Assembly (NCBI GenBank): GCA_027563935.2
Contig: JANVAS020000203.1
Coordinates: forward strand, 5,890,001 to 5,954,000
Direction of reading: 5' to 3'
DNA length: 64,000 bases
Origin: Costus lasius
Lineage: Eukaryota; Streptophyta; Magnoliopsida; Zingiberales; Costaceae
Shown: positions 46,346-59,319 of the stretch, in pieces
Layout: each line of letters begins with the position of its first letter
Position numbering within the stretch: position 1 is the stretch's first letter
Notes under the pieces: model-generated
Databases searched by the model: none
What the model was told of the DNA's origin: nothing
What the model saw: only the letters and a program-made list of their open reading frames with translations
Translations under genes and position numbers: made by a program

Positions 46346-47738
46346 ATGACTACTATATTCAATCCCCTAAGAGGCAATAGACAAGCCATCAAGAGATGGG
46401 ATGACATGATAAAAGAAATATATGACCCTACATCTCTCAATGAAAAATTGCTTACCCAAGAGAACATGAATGTAGCTGAATATATACTAAAGTTCAAAAC
46501 CCTCTACCATAGTACTAGAGAAGCTCCTAGGGTTATGCTTGACTGGTTTAGAGATGGTCTTAGCTTTGAGATTAAGAGAGGTCTCACCTACTACCCCATA
46601 TACACAATAGAAGATGCTTTTCGAATAGCTAGTGAGGTGGAGCAAAATCTTAAGAGATTCTATAAAAGGAAAATTGATCGTCCAAGATCCAAAGCCCCTA
46701 AGGTAGTCAATCAAACCATGGAGCTCAATCAAGCCTTAGAACCAAAGATACCTTCCCAAAGCCAATCTCAAATCAAGTCTAGGGAACCCATTGAAGACTT
46801 AACTCCATGTCAAATCATGTTGTCCCTAAAACCTAAACAAGAACTCAACCAACTTAGGGAAAACTCTCTTGACATCCACATGGGTCATACTAAGTCCACA
46901 CCTTTAAGAACAATCTCACCTAAGCCTACGGAAGAACTTGAACCCAATCATATTAGGCTAGACTTAGTGGAAGCTATCCTACCCTTAGTGACCTATGAGA
47001 CTAGTTTGCCGCACCCTTTAGGGCTCCCATGTTTAGATCAAGTGCTTGAACCATGTGAACCTACCCTTCATGACATAGGGCAAACTTTAGAGAACTCTTC
47101 AATAGGTTGTGAACACTTAGGTTCCAAGCCACTTGACCTTAGTGAAAGTTTAGATGAGCCTCTAGACACTTTAGAAATCCATCACCTTCAAATAGAGGAT
47201 CCTTCACCTTTAGATATCAACCAACATGAGTTAAGATCCCTTACTTTGCCTAAGATGGAACCCATGCTAGATCCTTTTGCCATTGACGAAGATCCTAAGT
47301 CTCTAACATTAGGAGAACCTCAACTTCAAGGCTTAGAAGACTTGATCTTTGATCCAGTGACCCATGAAAAATATCTATTAGGTCTTGCCACCCACACTCC
47401 TAAGCCACATTTAGGACCAATTGAACATGGGCTTATAACCCACGACTATAGGGATGGCCCTACTCATGTTGACCCCATAGGGACTGATCTATATCAACCT
47501 TCCCCTTATGACATGATAAAACTCCCCCAGTTTAGCTTTGAGGATCTTACTCCATATATGGGAGAGCCATTTCTTTTTTCCTTAGGAAGTCCAATCCTAC
47601 AGGTGCCCCTCACCCTTCTTGAGTTAGACATTAGCTCACCTGAATATGATGTAGGATTCACTTTAGATCCTCTTGAGATTCCCATGCTAGGATATGATTT
47701 AGAACCTAACTTGTCTGAGTTGACAACATCATCCATCT
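46346..47738 (+). pseudogene. Gag-domain protein of element K, cut by insertion of D
   Basis: ATG 46346 gives MTTIFNPLRGN, close to the element I protein. An upstream open stretch from 46256 has no ATG and is not counted. The Gag domain (RWDDMIKEIYDPTSLNEKLL to FYKRK) is intact and has one PTSLN unit where I has two. The Pro/Leu-rich region is missing 70 codons relative to I near 47191 (between HHLQ and IEDPSPLD); TAGAGGA occurs at both ends of the missing part in I. After 464 codons the frame enters the D LTR and stops at 47768-47770. The C-terminal part, which should include the LTR-encoded tail, is not in the window. Confidence 0.87.
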
Positions 47739-49425
47739 TGTTGGGGTATGCCCTTAAGGCTAATGTTTGAGGCCTTGGGATTCTTTCAGTATCATGTATA
47801 AACTCTTATGTTTATAAAGGCAATGGTTGTTATTCAGCTTGTTACATTATCTGCTGCAATAAGTGTGCTTCTGAATAATGTCTCAAAGCTGTTCTGCTAG
47901 GCTGACATGCTATATGTCCTTAGTCGAGATATCTTGGTGAACATGAGACAGCCTTGATATGATTGAGACTAATATGTGTTCTAATCTTATAGGATGCTTC
48001 GAGCATGGAATAAGATGTAGACTCATGGGTACATTGGATGTACTGGACAGACCCTACTAGGATATTCAATTGCTTGTCACAATGTGAATAATCCTTGTTT
48101 GCAACAAGTGGCACATGTCCTCTGACTTGAGATAACTTGTGTTTCTAAATGATGATTGTCATTGTTTTGAGGTAGTTCAATATCATTTGAAAGATAATGA
48201 TTATAGACTATCTTGGATAATGATCATGAGTCAGGTTAGGACACTAGTGATAGATATAGGATTGCCGTCTCCTTGATTGGAGTGTGATGTTCTAAAGGGG
48301 CCCCCCTGGATGAGATGATTGAGAAAGTGTATGGCCATACCCAGGTGACTATGTTTATCTGATCTAATCATGCTCATCATATTGGAGCTACAGGCTTGAC
48401 ATGCTTGTCCAATAAGAACATCCAGTGGCAAAGGAAATATGTATGCCTGGTGAAGTGGATTCACACTTGTGCTGTGGTTTGGGTGTATTCTTGGAAGACT
48501 CTTTCCTTTATATCGGGAGACAGTGATGTGTTGCTAGATACCCCTCACTGATCGTGATAACGTAAGTTATCGTTACCGACATTTAAAGGAAACCCTCAGG
48601 GTCGCACAATTTGATGATATGGCTTACTCATGTTAGATCGTGTGGACTGAATTGTTTTGGTTCAGTTTAAAGGGATTTAAACTCTGATTGTAAGTGAGAT
48701 CTGGTCTGATCATGTTTGATTGATTAGGGCTTGAGATCGGTAAGCTTTGATCGAGAGTGTTGATGCTAGATCGGTGAGATCAAGTGCATCAAGTGATGAA
48801 TGGTCAGATCTAGAACCTTAGGGTTTAATTTGATCTGGACTAATGGCTTGGGTTGATTTTGATTTGGTTTTTAAACCAAATGCAATTGAACCATGGCTTG
48901 GTTCAAAGAGGAGCGATCGGTTCACTTGGAGTGAACATATGGATCGCATGAACGCTTGGAGTTAAGCGCTTTCCATATTTGGAAGTCGATTTTTCCCATT
49001 TTAGAAAAACGTCTCCACGTTTGAGGAAAAGGTCTCCACTTCGGTTTCGTGACTTCCTCTTGCCTCTTCCTCTCGACGAGACACTCTTGCAAAAGGGGGT
49101 TAACGTAGGAGAGAGTTCGACCAAGAGAGTCTTCATCCATCATTCCCTTCCATTTGACAAGAAAAACCTTGGAGACTTGCTAGCACAAGGAACGCCAAGG
49201 GAGTAGGCGATCTTCATCTTGTGTGTGAACTCTTTGGAGGAGATCAACGCTGCTCTCTCTTCTTCCAAATCGCCATCCAACGCAAATGGCTATGGTACGA
49301 ATCCAAACATTATTTAAGTTGATCATATGTTCTTGCGAAAGATCATTTGAAACCCTAGATTCCGCTATGAAAGTTTTATGCGCCACCTGATTAGGGTTTC
49401 GCTCCCCCTTGAAGGGGACTCTTCA
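47739..49425 (+). repeat. 5' LTR of element D (1687 bp)
   Basis: TGTTGGGGTATGCCC to GGGGACTCTTCA. Partner of 55179-55595. Confidence 0.94.
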
Positions 49426-49427
49426 AT

Positions 49428-49439
49428 TGGTATCAGAGC
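49428..49439 (+). other. Primer-binding site of element D
   Basis: TGGTATCAGAGC, two bases after the LTR; initiator Met tRNA type. Confidence 0.93.
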
Positions 49440-51273
49440 ATGGTTGTCGTTTGATTCATATGATTGGTTAAGGTGATCCATATATGCGTTTATGTTTAGA
49501 TCTAATACTTCTCATCTTGCGAAAATACTAGATGAATGTATTTTACTTGTGGCGCATGTATGAGATTAACTCATGTTGGCGCATGTATGATGCACACATA
49601 GTTGCGCTTGTATTGTTGTAGTTTTTCTTAAAACTTGAACACATGCGCGCCCATCATTAGATCTAAGCGCCTGCTTTAAACCCTTAGACGGGTTGATAGG
49701 GTTGAAGTCATCCTCTAGGTAAGATCCAACCAGTCTGATCAGACCATCTGACAGCCTAGATGGGTCGACCAGATGGCACCTGTGCGCAAGCACGTGGTGG
49801 CTATAGGTCGACTACAGACAGGTGTGTAGCGAGGTCTGGTTGAGACAACCAGTGAACACGCATGAGTTAGGCCCGGGGTCACACCCGCTTGCCAAAACTC
49901 ATGAAGGTGGTTCAGCCCTTTGCGCATGCATGGTTGACCATTGGGTCAACCCAAGTCAGTTAGGACTTGGTGCATGCAAGGGCAGTGGATCTGACTAGAT
50001 ATGATGAGTGGATCCCTATTAATGGACCGTTGTAAGGTAGTAGGGCACATAAGAAAAATAAAATGGATTTCAATGGGGTTTTGAAAAATTTTATTTTGTC
50101 TATGGATCACATGTTGATTGATGCCATCTGCTTGTTTATTTTATCTTATGTGGGTTGCCCATTTAATGTGTGCTGTGCTGGGGCCTGCGAGCCTGGAGTT
50201 AAATTGTAAATTAATTTTTAATTGTGATCTGCGCATCACATATTATTTAATTTATAAAGTGTAATTGACCTGCGAGTCAATCTTGTCTAGATAGATTAAA
50301 TTGTAATTTAATCAGACAAGAGCACAGAGCACACTTGGCAGAGGCGCATGCAGTAGTGGCTTGACCAGGTGGGAGGTCCAGGGTTCGACTCTGAGACAGG
50401 CGCAATTACCTGGTGGGCGCACCTGAGCTGCAGTGGGCGCATAGGCCCTGGGTTGGGCCAGATGGGATGCAAAAGACCCAAGAAAAGCTCAAGTGAAGAC
50501 TTAAGTTAAAATTAATGTCTTACTTAGGGTTAATGGGCTTTTACCACATAAGATCATCATGCTTTCTTTTATTGTTTAAATAAGTAGAATTGCATGAGTT
50601 ATTTATCTTCTGCTATCGCCATAGGGTTTGCATGATAGTTAAGAAGATAAAAGACCGTTAAAATCCAACGCTAAAATATCAAGCTCGATAGCCTTCTGAC
50701 GCGAAACCTCACTGTTCTGACGATCGTTGGAGCCGTGTTGTACCCACTCAGTGGGCACGTCCATCTATCTTCAGATGGTGTGTGATTACACCTGCGTGTT
50801 ACAGGGAAGGGATTTATCGCTTCTCGTTGCTCAGCATAGCACGTTGTGGTCCAAGAAGTAGGTCAGGTTAGCTTGACCATATAGGCTACATATGTGGCGC
50901 AAATGTTAGCTATATGGAGGCAGCCATCTGTGGGATCAGAGACTGTGTTGTACCAACTCAGTTGGCACAGTCGGCTGGATTGCCCAGATGAAGGGGAGTC
51001 GCACGGGTTGGCGATTGGCAGGGACTGCCTACTAGAAATTAGTGCTTGTACTCTCTGTGCATCTTATCTCGCCTGAGCGGGACGCGGAGACCAAGTATGA
51101 AATCTGGATCCCATCTCACTAAAAGAGTGCTACTCTTTCGGACTGTTTTGCTGGATTTTTCAGTCAGATAAAATAGTGAGAAAAGAATCTTTCTTAAGTC
51201 CTGGATTGATTCTAAACATTGATACTGACCTTGCTGTTCTTGCATTGTTGTAGATTCCTACACAACGAACACC
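49440..51273 (+). other. Long leader of element D
   Basis: 1.83 kb without a gene, collinear with the C leader. Hairpins CCCAC-TCA-GTGGG (50743-50755) and CCAAC-TCA-GTTGG (50953-50965) recur with the same loop and a paired C:G to A:T change. The branched structure before gag spans 51115-51180: outer stem CTCACTA/TAGTGAG, hairpin AAAGAGT-GCT-ACTCTTT (51122-51138), and second arm GACTG (51141-51145) with CAGTC (51161-51165). Confidence 0.85.
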
Positions 51274-54200
51274 ATGAGCTTCAATGTGCGATCCCTACTG
51301 GAAAGGGAGAAGTTTGCTGGGCCAAACTTCTCAGACTGGTACGGACACCTTAAGATTGTTCTTAAGGCTGAGAGGAAACTGTATGTCCTCGAGACGGCTA
51401 TACCGCCTCAACCCGCTCCGAACGCCGCAAGGGCGGTTCGGGATGCCTATGAAAAGCATGTCAATGATAGCATTGATGTCGCTTGCCTGATGCTAGCGTC
51501 TATGACGCCACAGCTGCAGCGTCAGCATGAGGATATGTCTGCTATAGAAATTATAGCAAACCTCAAGATGCTATATGCTGCACAGGCGAGGACTGAGCGC
51601 TATAATTTGACTAAGCTTTTCTTTCAGAGCAAACTGGCTGAAGGGAGTCCAGTGGGAGCTCATGTGCTCAAGATGATTGGGCACAAAGAGGCTCTAGAGA
51701 AACTGGGGCATACCATCAATCAGGAGCTTGCTGTAGACATTATTCTGCAGTCCCTCCCGACCTCTTTCGATCCGTTCATTATTAATTTTAATATGAACAA
51801 GATCGACTGTACTCCGGCAGAGTTGCTGAATATGCTCTTGACTACAGAGGAGACTCTAAAGGGAAAGCCTTCAACCTCTGTCTTGATGTTTCCTTCCAGG
51901 AACAAGAAGAAGGGGAAGAAGGGCAAAGCCCCTGTCAAGAATTACAACAAGGCTCTGAAATAAAAGGTTAAGCGGTCGAAGGAATACAGGTGTTTCCATT
52001 GTGGCCAGCTGGGTCACTGGAAAAAGGACTGTAAAGCGCTCCAAGGAGACAAGAAGGGAAGCATCGCTTCTGGCTCAGGTATTTTTGTGACTGAAGTCAT
52101 GATATCTTCTTCTTCCATATCATGGGTGTTGGACACTGCATGTGGAGTTCACATTTGTTCAAATGTACAGGAACTCAAGAGAAGAAGACTAGTGGGACAG
52201 CATGAGGTGGACCTACGAGTTGGAAATGGGGCACGGGTTGCTGCTGTTGCTGTAGGAGAATATTACATCTCATTACCATCTGGACTTGTATTGGAACTAA
52301 ACAATTGTTACTTTGTACCTAGCATTACCAAGAATATTATCTCTATTCCTGCTCTTGTCAGGAAAGGATTTTCCTTTGAATGCAATATTTCAAAGTGTGT
52401 TATTTCTTGTGATAATATTGTTTATGCTACTGGATCAATTAACAATGGGTTATTCATGTTGGACATGGATTGTTCTATACAAACAATTGATAATAAGAAA
52501 GCCAAGTATGCTGATGACAGCACCTTGCTATGGCATAGTCGTTTAGGCCATATTAACAAGAAGGGCATTAAGCGGTTGCATGATCATGGACTGCTGGGAT
52601 CATTCTCCTATGAGGAGATTGATACATGCAAAGCTTGTTTATTGGGTAAAATGACGAAGTCTCCTTTTCCTAACAAAGGTCAAAGGGCTTCAGGTTTACT
52701 TGACCTTATACACAGTGATGTGTGTGGGCCATTTAGTAAACATGCCAGAGGTGGCTATTCGTACTTCATTACCTTTATTGATGATTTCAGTAGATACGGG
52801 TATGTCTATCTAATTAGACATAAAAGTGAATCTTTTGACAAGTTCAAAGAGTTCAAAAATGAAGTATAGAATCAGCTAGGCCGAAATATCAAGGCACTTC
52901 GTTCTGATCGAGGTGGTGAATACCTAAGTCGAGAGTTTACTGAATATCTGAAGGAGTGTGGGATTATCTCACAGCTCACTCCGCCAGGAACACCACAGTG
53001 GAATGGTGTATCCGAGAGGAGGAACAGAACCTTACTAGATATGGTACGTTCTATGATGAGTCAGGCTACTCTACCTTACTCCTTTTGGGGTTTTGCACTG
53101 GAAACAGCTGCAAAGGTACTAAACCGAGTGCCATCCAAGGCAGTTTCAAAGACTCCATATGAGTTATGGTATGGGAAACAGCCGAGATTGGCATTTATTA
53201 AGATCTGGGGTTGCGAGGCTTATGTCAAAAAGCTCGCCTCTGGGAAACTAGAGAGCAGATCTGAGAAATGCATCTTTGTCGGTTACCCTAAGGAAACTAA
53301 GGGTTATTATTTCTACGATCCCAAAGAGAACAAGGTATTTGTTGCTCGGACGGCCATTTTTCTTGAGAACGAGTTTCTTCTACAAGAGGCCAGTGGGAGA
53401 GAAATAAAGCTGGATGAAAATCCAGAAGAAGGACAAAGTAGTCAAGCACAGTTGGATGAGCATGACCCAGTAGAACAGGTTATTGAACAACCTGAGGCTC
53501 AGATATCACGGGAACTGCGTAGATCGGGAAGGATCCGTCGACAGCCTGAGCGCTATGACGGAGTCTACATCATTGATAATGATGAACCCCTTACTTATGC
53601 GGATGCGGTCAGTGGACCGGAGTCAGCTAGATGGCTTGAAGCTATGCGAGTCGAGATGGACTCCATGTCAGATAACCAAGTCTGGGATTTGGTTGATCCG
53701 CCTCCGGGAGTAATCCTTATAGGCTGTAAATGGATCTTCAAGAAGAAGATTGACATGGATGGTAACGTGGTTACCTATAAAGGCAGGCTAGTTGCGAAAG
53801 GTTTCAAACAAATCTACGGGATAGATTATGATGAAACTTTCTCTCCTGTAGCCATGTTCAAGTCTATTCGGATTATACTTGCGATAGCGGCATATTATGA
53901 TTATGAGATCTGGCAGATGGATGTGAAGACTGCTTTCCTTAATGGAAAACTGGATGAGGATGTGTATATGACACAACCTGAAGGATTCACTAACCCATCA
54001 GATCGTCATAAAATATGCAAGTTAAAGAAGTCTATTTATGGACTTAAACAAGCATCTAGAAGCTGGAATATTCGTTTTGATGAATCAATCTGTGAATTTG
54101 GTTTCATCAAGAACGAAGATGACCCGTGTGTATATAAGAGGTTTAGTGGGAGCGTAATCACTTTCCTAGTCCTCTACGTCGATGATATCTTAATCATTGG

Positions 54201-55158
54201 AAACGATATTCCTGAACTGCATGCTGTTAAAGCATGGTTAAGAAAATGTTTCCAGATGAAAGATTTAGGAGAAGCAGCCTATGTATTAGGTGTGAAGATC
54301 TACAGGGATAGATCTAAGAGGCTTCTCGGGCTGTGCCAGAGTACTTACATCGATAAAGTCCTGGAGAGATTCCATTTAGAGAATTCTAAAAGAGGATATC
54401 TTCTAGTCAGACATGGTCTGAATCTTTCAAAGAGTCAGTGTCCACAAACACAGACTGAGAAAGATGAAATGGACAATACGCCTTATGCTTCGGCTATTGG
54501 ATCCATAATGTATGCGATGTTATGTACTCGCCCAGACGTCGCTTACGGGTTAAGCGTGACCAGTCGATTCCAAAGTAATCTAGGTCAGGCGCACTGGAAT
54601 GCAGTCAAGAACATTTTAAAATATCTGCGGAGGACCAAAGATATGTTCTTGATATATGGTGGTCAGGAAGAACTCAGTATAGAAGGATATACTGACGCTT
54701 CGTTCCAATCTGACCAGGATGATTTCCGATCGCAATCAGGCTATGTTTTTAGCTTGAATGGTGGAGCGGTGGTGTGGAAAAGTTTCAAACAGTCTATCAT
54801 TGCTGATTCCACAACCGAAGCTGAGTATGTTGCACCCTCGGAAGCATCCAAGGAGGCAGTGTGGATTCGTAAGTTCATTCAAGAACTTGGTGTTGTTCCA
54901 TCGTGTGCAGATCCTTTGGTTATCTTCTGTGATAACACTGGAGCAATCGCACAAGCAAAGGAACCACGGTCGCACCAGAAGTCCAAGCACATACAGAGAC
55001 GGTTTCATTTGATCCGGGAGATCATTGATCGAGGCGAGATCAAAGTCTGCAAGGTTCATACAGATGACAATCTGGCAGACCCGCTTACCAAGCCTCTGGC
55101 GCAGCAGAAGCATGAGAAGCACTGTAATAATATGGGTTTGAGATTTCTCAACCATTAG
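51274..55158 (+). pseudogene. gag-pol of element D, two in-frame stop codons
   Basis: ATG 51274 (MSFNVRSLLE) to TAG 55156-55158, 1295 codons in one frame. Stops: TAA 51961-51963 (CAG in C) in the basic stretch before the zinc knuckle, and TAG 52867-52869 (CAA in C) in the integrase core. The knuckle CFHCGQLGHWKKDC is intact, as are VLDTACGVHIC (protease), WHSRLGH/CKAC and HSDVCGP (integrase), YVDD at residues 968-971 (codons from 54175) and RNase H. One integrase position reads FIDDFSRYG where C has FTDDFSRYG. Product as in C: particle protein plus the enzymes for reverse transcription and integration; not expressible as one chain. Confidence 0.93.
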
Positions 55159-55178
55159 ATTAAGTGCAAGTGGGAGAT

Positions 55179-55595
55179 TGTTGGGGTATGCCCTTAAGGC
55201 TAATGTTTGAGGCCTTGGGATTCTTTTAGTATCATGTATAAACTCTTATGTTTATAAAGGCAATGGTTGTTATTCAGCTTGTTACATTGTCTGCTGCAAT
55301 AAGTGTGCTTCTGAATAATGTCTCAAAGCTGTTCTGCTAGGCTGACATGCTATATGTCCTTAGTCGAGATATCTTGGTGAACATGAGACAGCCTTGATAT
55401 GATTGAGACTAATATGTGTTCTAATCTTATAGGATGCTTCGAGCATGGAATAAGATGTAGACTCATGGGTACATTGGATGTACTGGACAGACCCTACTAG
55501 GATATTCAATTGCTTGTCACAATGTGAATAATCCTTGTTTGCAACAAGTGGCACATGTCCTCTGACTTGAGATCACTTGTGTTTCTAAATGATGA
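55179..55595 (+). repeat. 3' LTR of element D, first 417 bp only
   Basis: Matches 47739-48155 and stops at AAATGATGA where E begins. GATGA (55591-55595) is the expected left TSD of E. Confidence 0.92.
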
Positions 55596-57334
55596 TGAAG
55601 AGTCCCCTTCAAGGGGGAGCGCAGGCAGATAAAACCCCTTTCAAGAGGGGGCGCAAAACCCTAATACATGCACATAGAACACTTTTGCATGGGCGGAAAT
55701 TAGGGCATCAAGAATCGGTTGCATGATATATATGATCAACTACAAAAGATTGAAATCATGAAACAAGATTCATACCATTGCCATCATATGGATGGTATCT
55801 TGGAAGCAAAGACCGAAAGGGATCTTCTCCCTAGTCGACGCACACAAGGTGATGTGCTTACTCCTTGGAGATCCTTGTGCTAGCAAGGTTCTTCAAGGGC
55901 CTTTTCGTATGGAAAGGGAAGGAGAGCTGATCTCTAGACTTGCCGAACTTCTCTCCAAGACTTCTTCTCGTCCACACCAAGATGTCGTCAAGCGAGAGTG
56001 AGGAGCAAAAGAGTGAATCCAACGCTTAGCCAATCGAACATGCGTTACTCATTTGGACTTTCCAAAATTAGCATGCGCAAACGTTTATGCATTTAAGCGT
56101 TCAAGCATTTGAGCGTTCACATGAAGTGAACCAAACGCTTATCTCACTCTAATTGAACCAAGCGCTCAACCATGAGCCGGTTCACAAGTGTATGGTTCAA
56201 TGACCAAACCGAAATCAGCCCAAGCTTTTAGTCCAGATCAAAATAAACCCTAAGGTTCTAGATCTGACCATTCACCTCTTGATGTTCCTGATCTTTCCGA
56301 TCTAACATCAACACTCTCGATCGAAGCTTACCGATCTCAAGCCCTAATCAATCAAACATGATCAGACCAGATCTCACTTATAATCAGAGTTTAAATCCCT
56401 TTAAACTGAACCAAAACAATTCAGTCCACACGATCTGACTTAAGTAAGCCATATCATCAAATTGTGCGACCCTAAGGGTTTCCTTTAAATGTCGGTAACG
56501 ATAACTCACGTTATCACAATCAGTGAGGGGTATCTAGCAACACATCACTGTCTCCCGATATAAAGGAAAGAGCCTTCCAAGACTCCACCCAAACCACAGC
56601 ACAAGTGTGAATCATTTCACAAGGCATACATGTTTCCTTTGCCACTGGATGTTCTTATTGGACAAGCATGTCAAGCTTGTAACTCCAATATGATGAGCAT
56701 GATTAGATCAGATGAACACAGTCACCTGGGTATGGCCATACACTTTCTCAATCATCTCATCCAGGGGGCCCCTTTAGAACATCACACTCCTTAAACAAGG
56801 AGACGGCAATCCTTTATCTATCACTAGTATCCGAACCTGACTCATGATCATTATCCAAGATAGTCTATAACCATTATCTTTCAAATGATATTGAACTACC
56901 TCAAAATAATGACATTCATCATTTAGAAACACAAGTGATCTCAAGTCAAAGGACATGTGCCACTTGATGCAAACAAGGATTATTCACATTGTGACAAGCA
57001 ATGGAATATCCCAGTAGGGTCTGTCCAGTACATCCAATGTACCCATGATTCTACATCTTATTCCATGCTCGAAGCATCCTATAAGATTAGAACACATATT
57101 AGTCTCAAGCATATCAAGGCTGTCTCAAGTTCACCAAGATATCTCGACTAAGGACTTTATAGCATGTCAGCCTAGCTGAACAGCTTTGAGACATTATTCA
57201 GTAGTACACTTATTACTGCAGACAAGGTAACAACTTGAATAATAACCATGCCTTTATAAACACAAAAGTTTATTACATGATACTGATACAATCCCAAAGG
57301 CCTCAAACATTAGCCTTAAGGGCATACCCCAACA
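55596..57334 (-). repeat. 3' LTR of element E (1739 bp)
   Basis: Plus-strand limits are TGAAGAGTCCCCTTC and CATACCCCAACA. Its outer end carries an additional CCCC/GGGG block resembling the A LTR end and unlike that of F, so E and F are different source elements. Confidence 0.92.
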
Positions 57335-57354
57335 ATCTCCCACTTGCACTTAAT

Positions 57355-59319
57355 CTAATGGTTGAGAAATCTCAAACCCATATTATTACAGTGCTTCTCA
57401 TGCTTCTGCTGCGCCAGAGGCTTGGTAAGCGGGTCTGCCAGATTGTCATCTGTATGAACCTTGCATATTTTGATCTCGCCACGATCAATGATCTCCCGGA
57501 TCAAGTGAAACCGTCTCTGTATGTGCTTGGACTTCTGGTGCGACCGTGGTTCTTTTGCATGTGCGATTGCTCCAGTGTTATCACAGAAGATAACCAAAGG
57601 ATCGACACTCGAAGGAACAACACCAAGTTCTCTCACGAACTTACGAATCCACACTGCCTCCTTGGATGCTTCCGAGGCTGCAACATACTCGGCTTCTGTT
57701 GTGGAATCAGCAACAGTTGACTGTTTGAAACTCTTCCACACCACTGCTCCACCATTCAAGCTAAAAACATAGCCTGATTGCGATCGGAAATCATCCTGGT
57801 CCGACTGGAACGAAGCGTCAGTATATCCTTCTATACTGAGTTCTTCCTGACCACCATATATCAAGAACATATCTTTGGTCCTCCGCAGATATTTTAAAAT
57901 GTTCTTGACTGCAATCCAGTGCGCCATACCTGGAATACTTTGGAACCGACTGGTCACGCTTAACCCGTAAGCGACGTCTGGGCGAGTACACAACATCGCA
58001 TACATAATGGACCCAATAGCCGAAGCATAAGGCATATTGTCCATTTCATCTTTCTCAGTCTGTGTTTGTGGACACTGACTCTTCGAAAGATTCAGACCAT
58101 GTCTGACTGGAAGATATCCTCTTTTAGAATTCTCTAAATGAAATCTTTCCAGGACTTTATCGATGTAAGTACTCTGGCACAACCCGAGAAGCCTCTTAGA
58201 TCTATCCCTGTAGATCTTCACACCTAATACATAGGCTGCTTCTCCTAGATCTTTCATCTGGAAGCATTTTCTTAGCCATGCTTTAACAGCATGCATTTCA
58301 GGAATATCGTTTCCAATGATTAAGATATCATCGACGTAGAGGATTAAGAATGTAATCACGCTCCCACTAAACCTCTTATATACACACGGGTCATCTTCGT
58401 TCTTGATGAAACCAAACTCAGAGATTGATTCATCAAAACGAATATTCCAGCTTCTAGACGCTTGTTTCAGTCCATAAATGGACTTCTTTAACTTGCATAT
58501 TTTATGACGATCTGTTGGATTAGTGAAACCTTCAGGTTGTGTCATATACACATCCTGATCCAGATTTCCATTAAGGAAAGCTGTTTTCACATCCATCTGC
58601 CAGATCTCATAATCGTAATATGCAGCTATCGCGAAAAGAATCCGAATAGACTTAAACATGGCTACAGGTGAGAAAGTTTCATCATAATCTATCCCGTAGA
58701 TTTGTTTGAAACCTTTCGCAACTAGCCTGCCTTTATAGGTAACCACGTTACCATCCATGTCAATCTTCTTCTTGAAGATCCATTTACAGCCTATAAGGAT
58801 TACTCCCGGAGGCGGATCAACCAAATCCCAGACTTGGTTATCTGACATGGAGTCCATCTCGGCTCGCATAGCTTCAAGCCATCTAGTTGACTCCGGTCCA
58901 CTGACCGCATCCGCATAAGTGAGGGGTTCATCATTATCAATGATGTAGACTCCGTCATAGCGCTCAGGCTGTCGACGGATCCTTCCCGATCTTCGCGGTT
59001 CCCGTGATATCTGAGCCTCAGGTTGTTTAGTAACCTGTTCTACCGGCTCAGGCTCATCCAACTGTGCTTGACTACTTTGTCTTTCCTCTGGATTCTCATC
59101 CAGCCTTATTTCTCTCCCACTGGCCTCTTGCAGAAGAAACTCCTTCTCAAGAAATATGGCCGTCCGAGCAACAAATACTTTGTTCTCTTTGGGATCGTAG
59201 AAATAATAACCCTTAGTTTCCTTAGGGTAACCGACAAATATACATTTCTCAGATCTGCTCTCCAGTTTCCCAGAGGCGAGCTTTTTGACATAAGCCTCGC
59301 AGCCCCAGATCCTGATAAA
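57355..59319 (-). pseudogene. 5'-truncated copia pol of element E: integrase tail, RT, RNase H
   Basis: Open on the minus strand from the junction (59319, reading FIRIWGCEAYVKK) to the stop at 57355-57357, without internal stops. It contains the GKLESRS/KCIFVGYPKETKGYYFY block of the integrase C-terminal region, RT with YVDD (opposite 58327-58338) and RNase H (GYTDASFQSD, NLADPLTK). The reading frame runs on a few codons into the spacer of the inverted repeat, but those codons are from F. It has no start of its own and no Gag. Confidence 0.9.

Larger units (their letters stand above)
47739..55595 (+). mobile_element. Element D: Ty1/copia (Angela/BARE-like), 3' LTR cut by E
   Basis: Inserted in K gag after CATCT (47734-47738), the expected TSD. 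It has a complete 5' LTR, primer-binding site, 1.8 kb leader, a 1295-codon gag-pol frame with two stops, a purine tract and the first 417 bp of the 3' LTR, where E interrupts. Over those 417 bp the LTRs differ at about three sites (~0.7 %). The rest of the 3' LTR and the second TSD are missing from the window. Confidence 0.93.
55596..59319 (-). mobile_element. Element E: 3' half of a Ty1/copia element, fused head-to-head with F
   Basis: A complete 3' LTR and the C-terminal ~60 % of pol, on the minus strand. Its 5' half (5' LTR, leader, gag, protease, most of integrase) is missing. At 59316-59319 (TAAA) the sequence changes strand into F. It is inserted in the 3' LTR of D. Confidence 0.92.
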
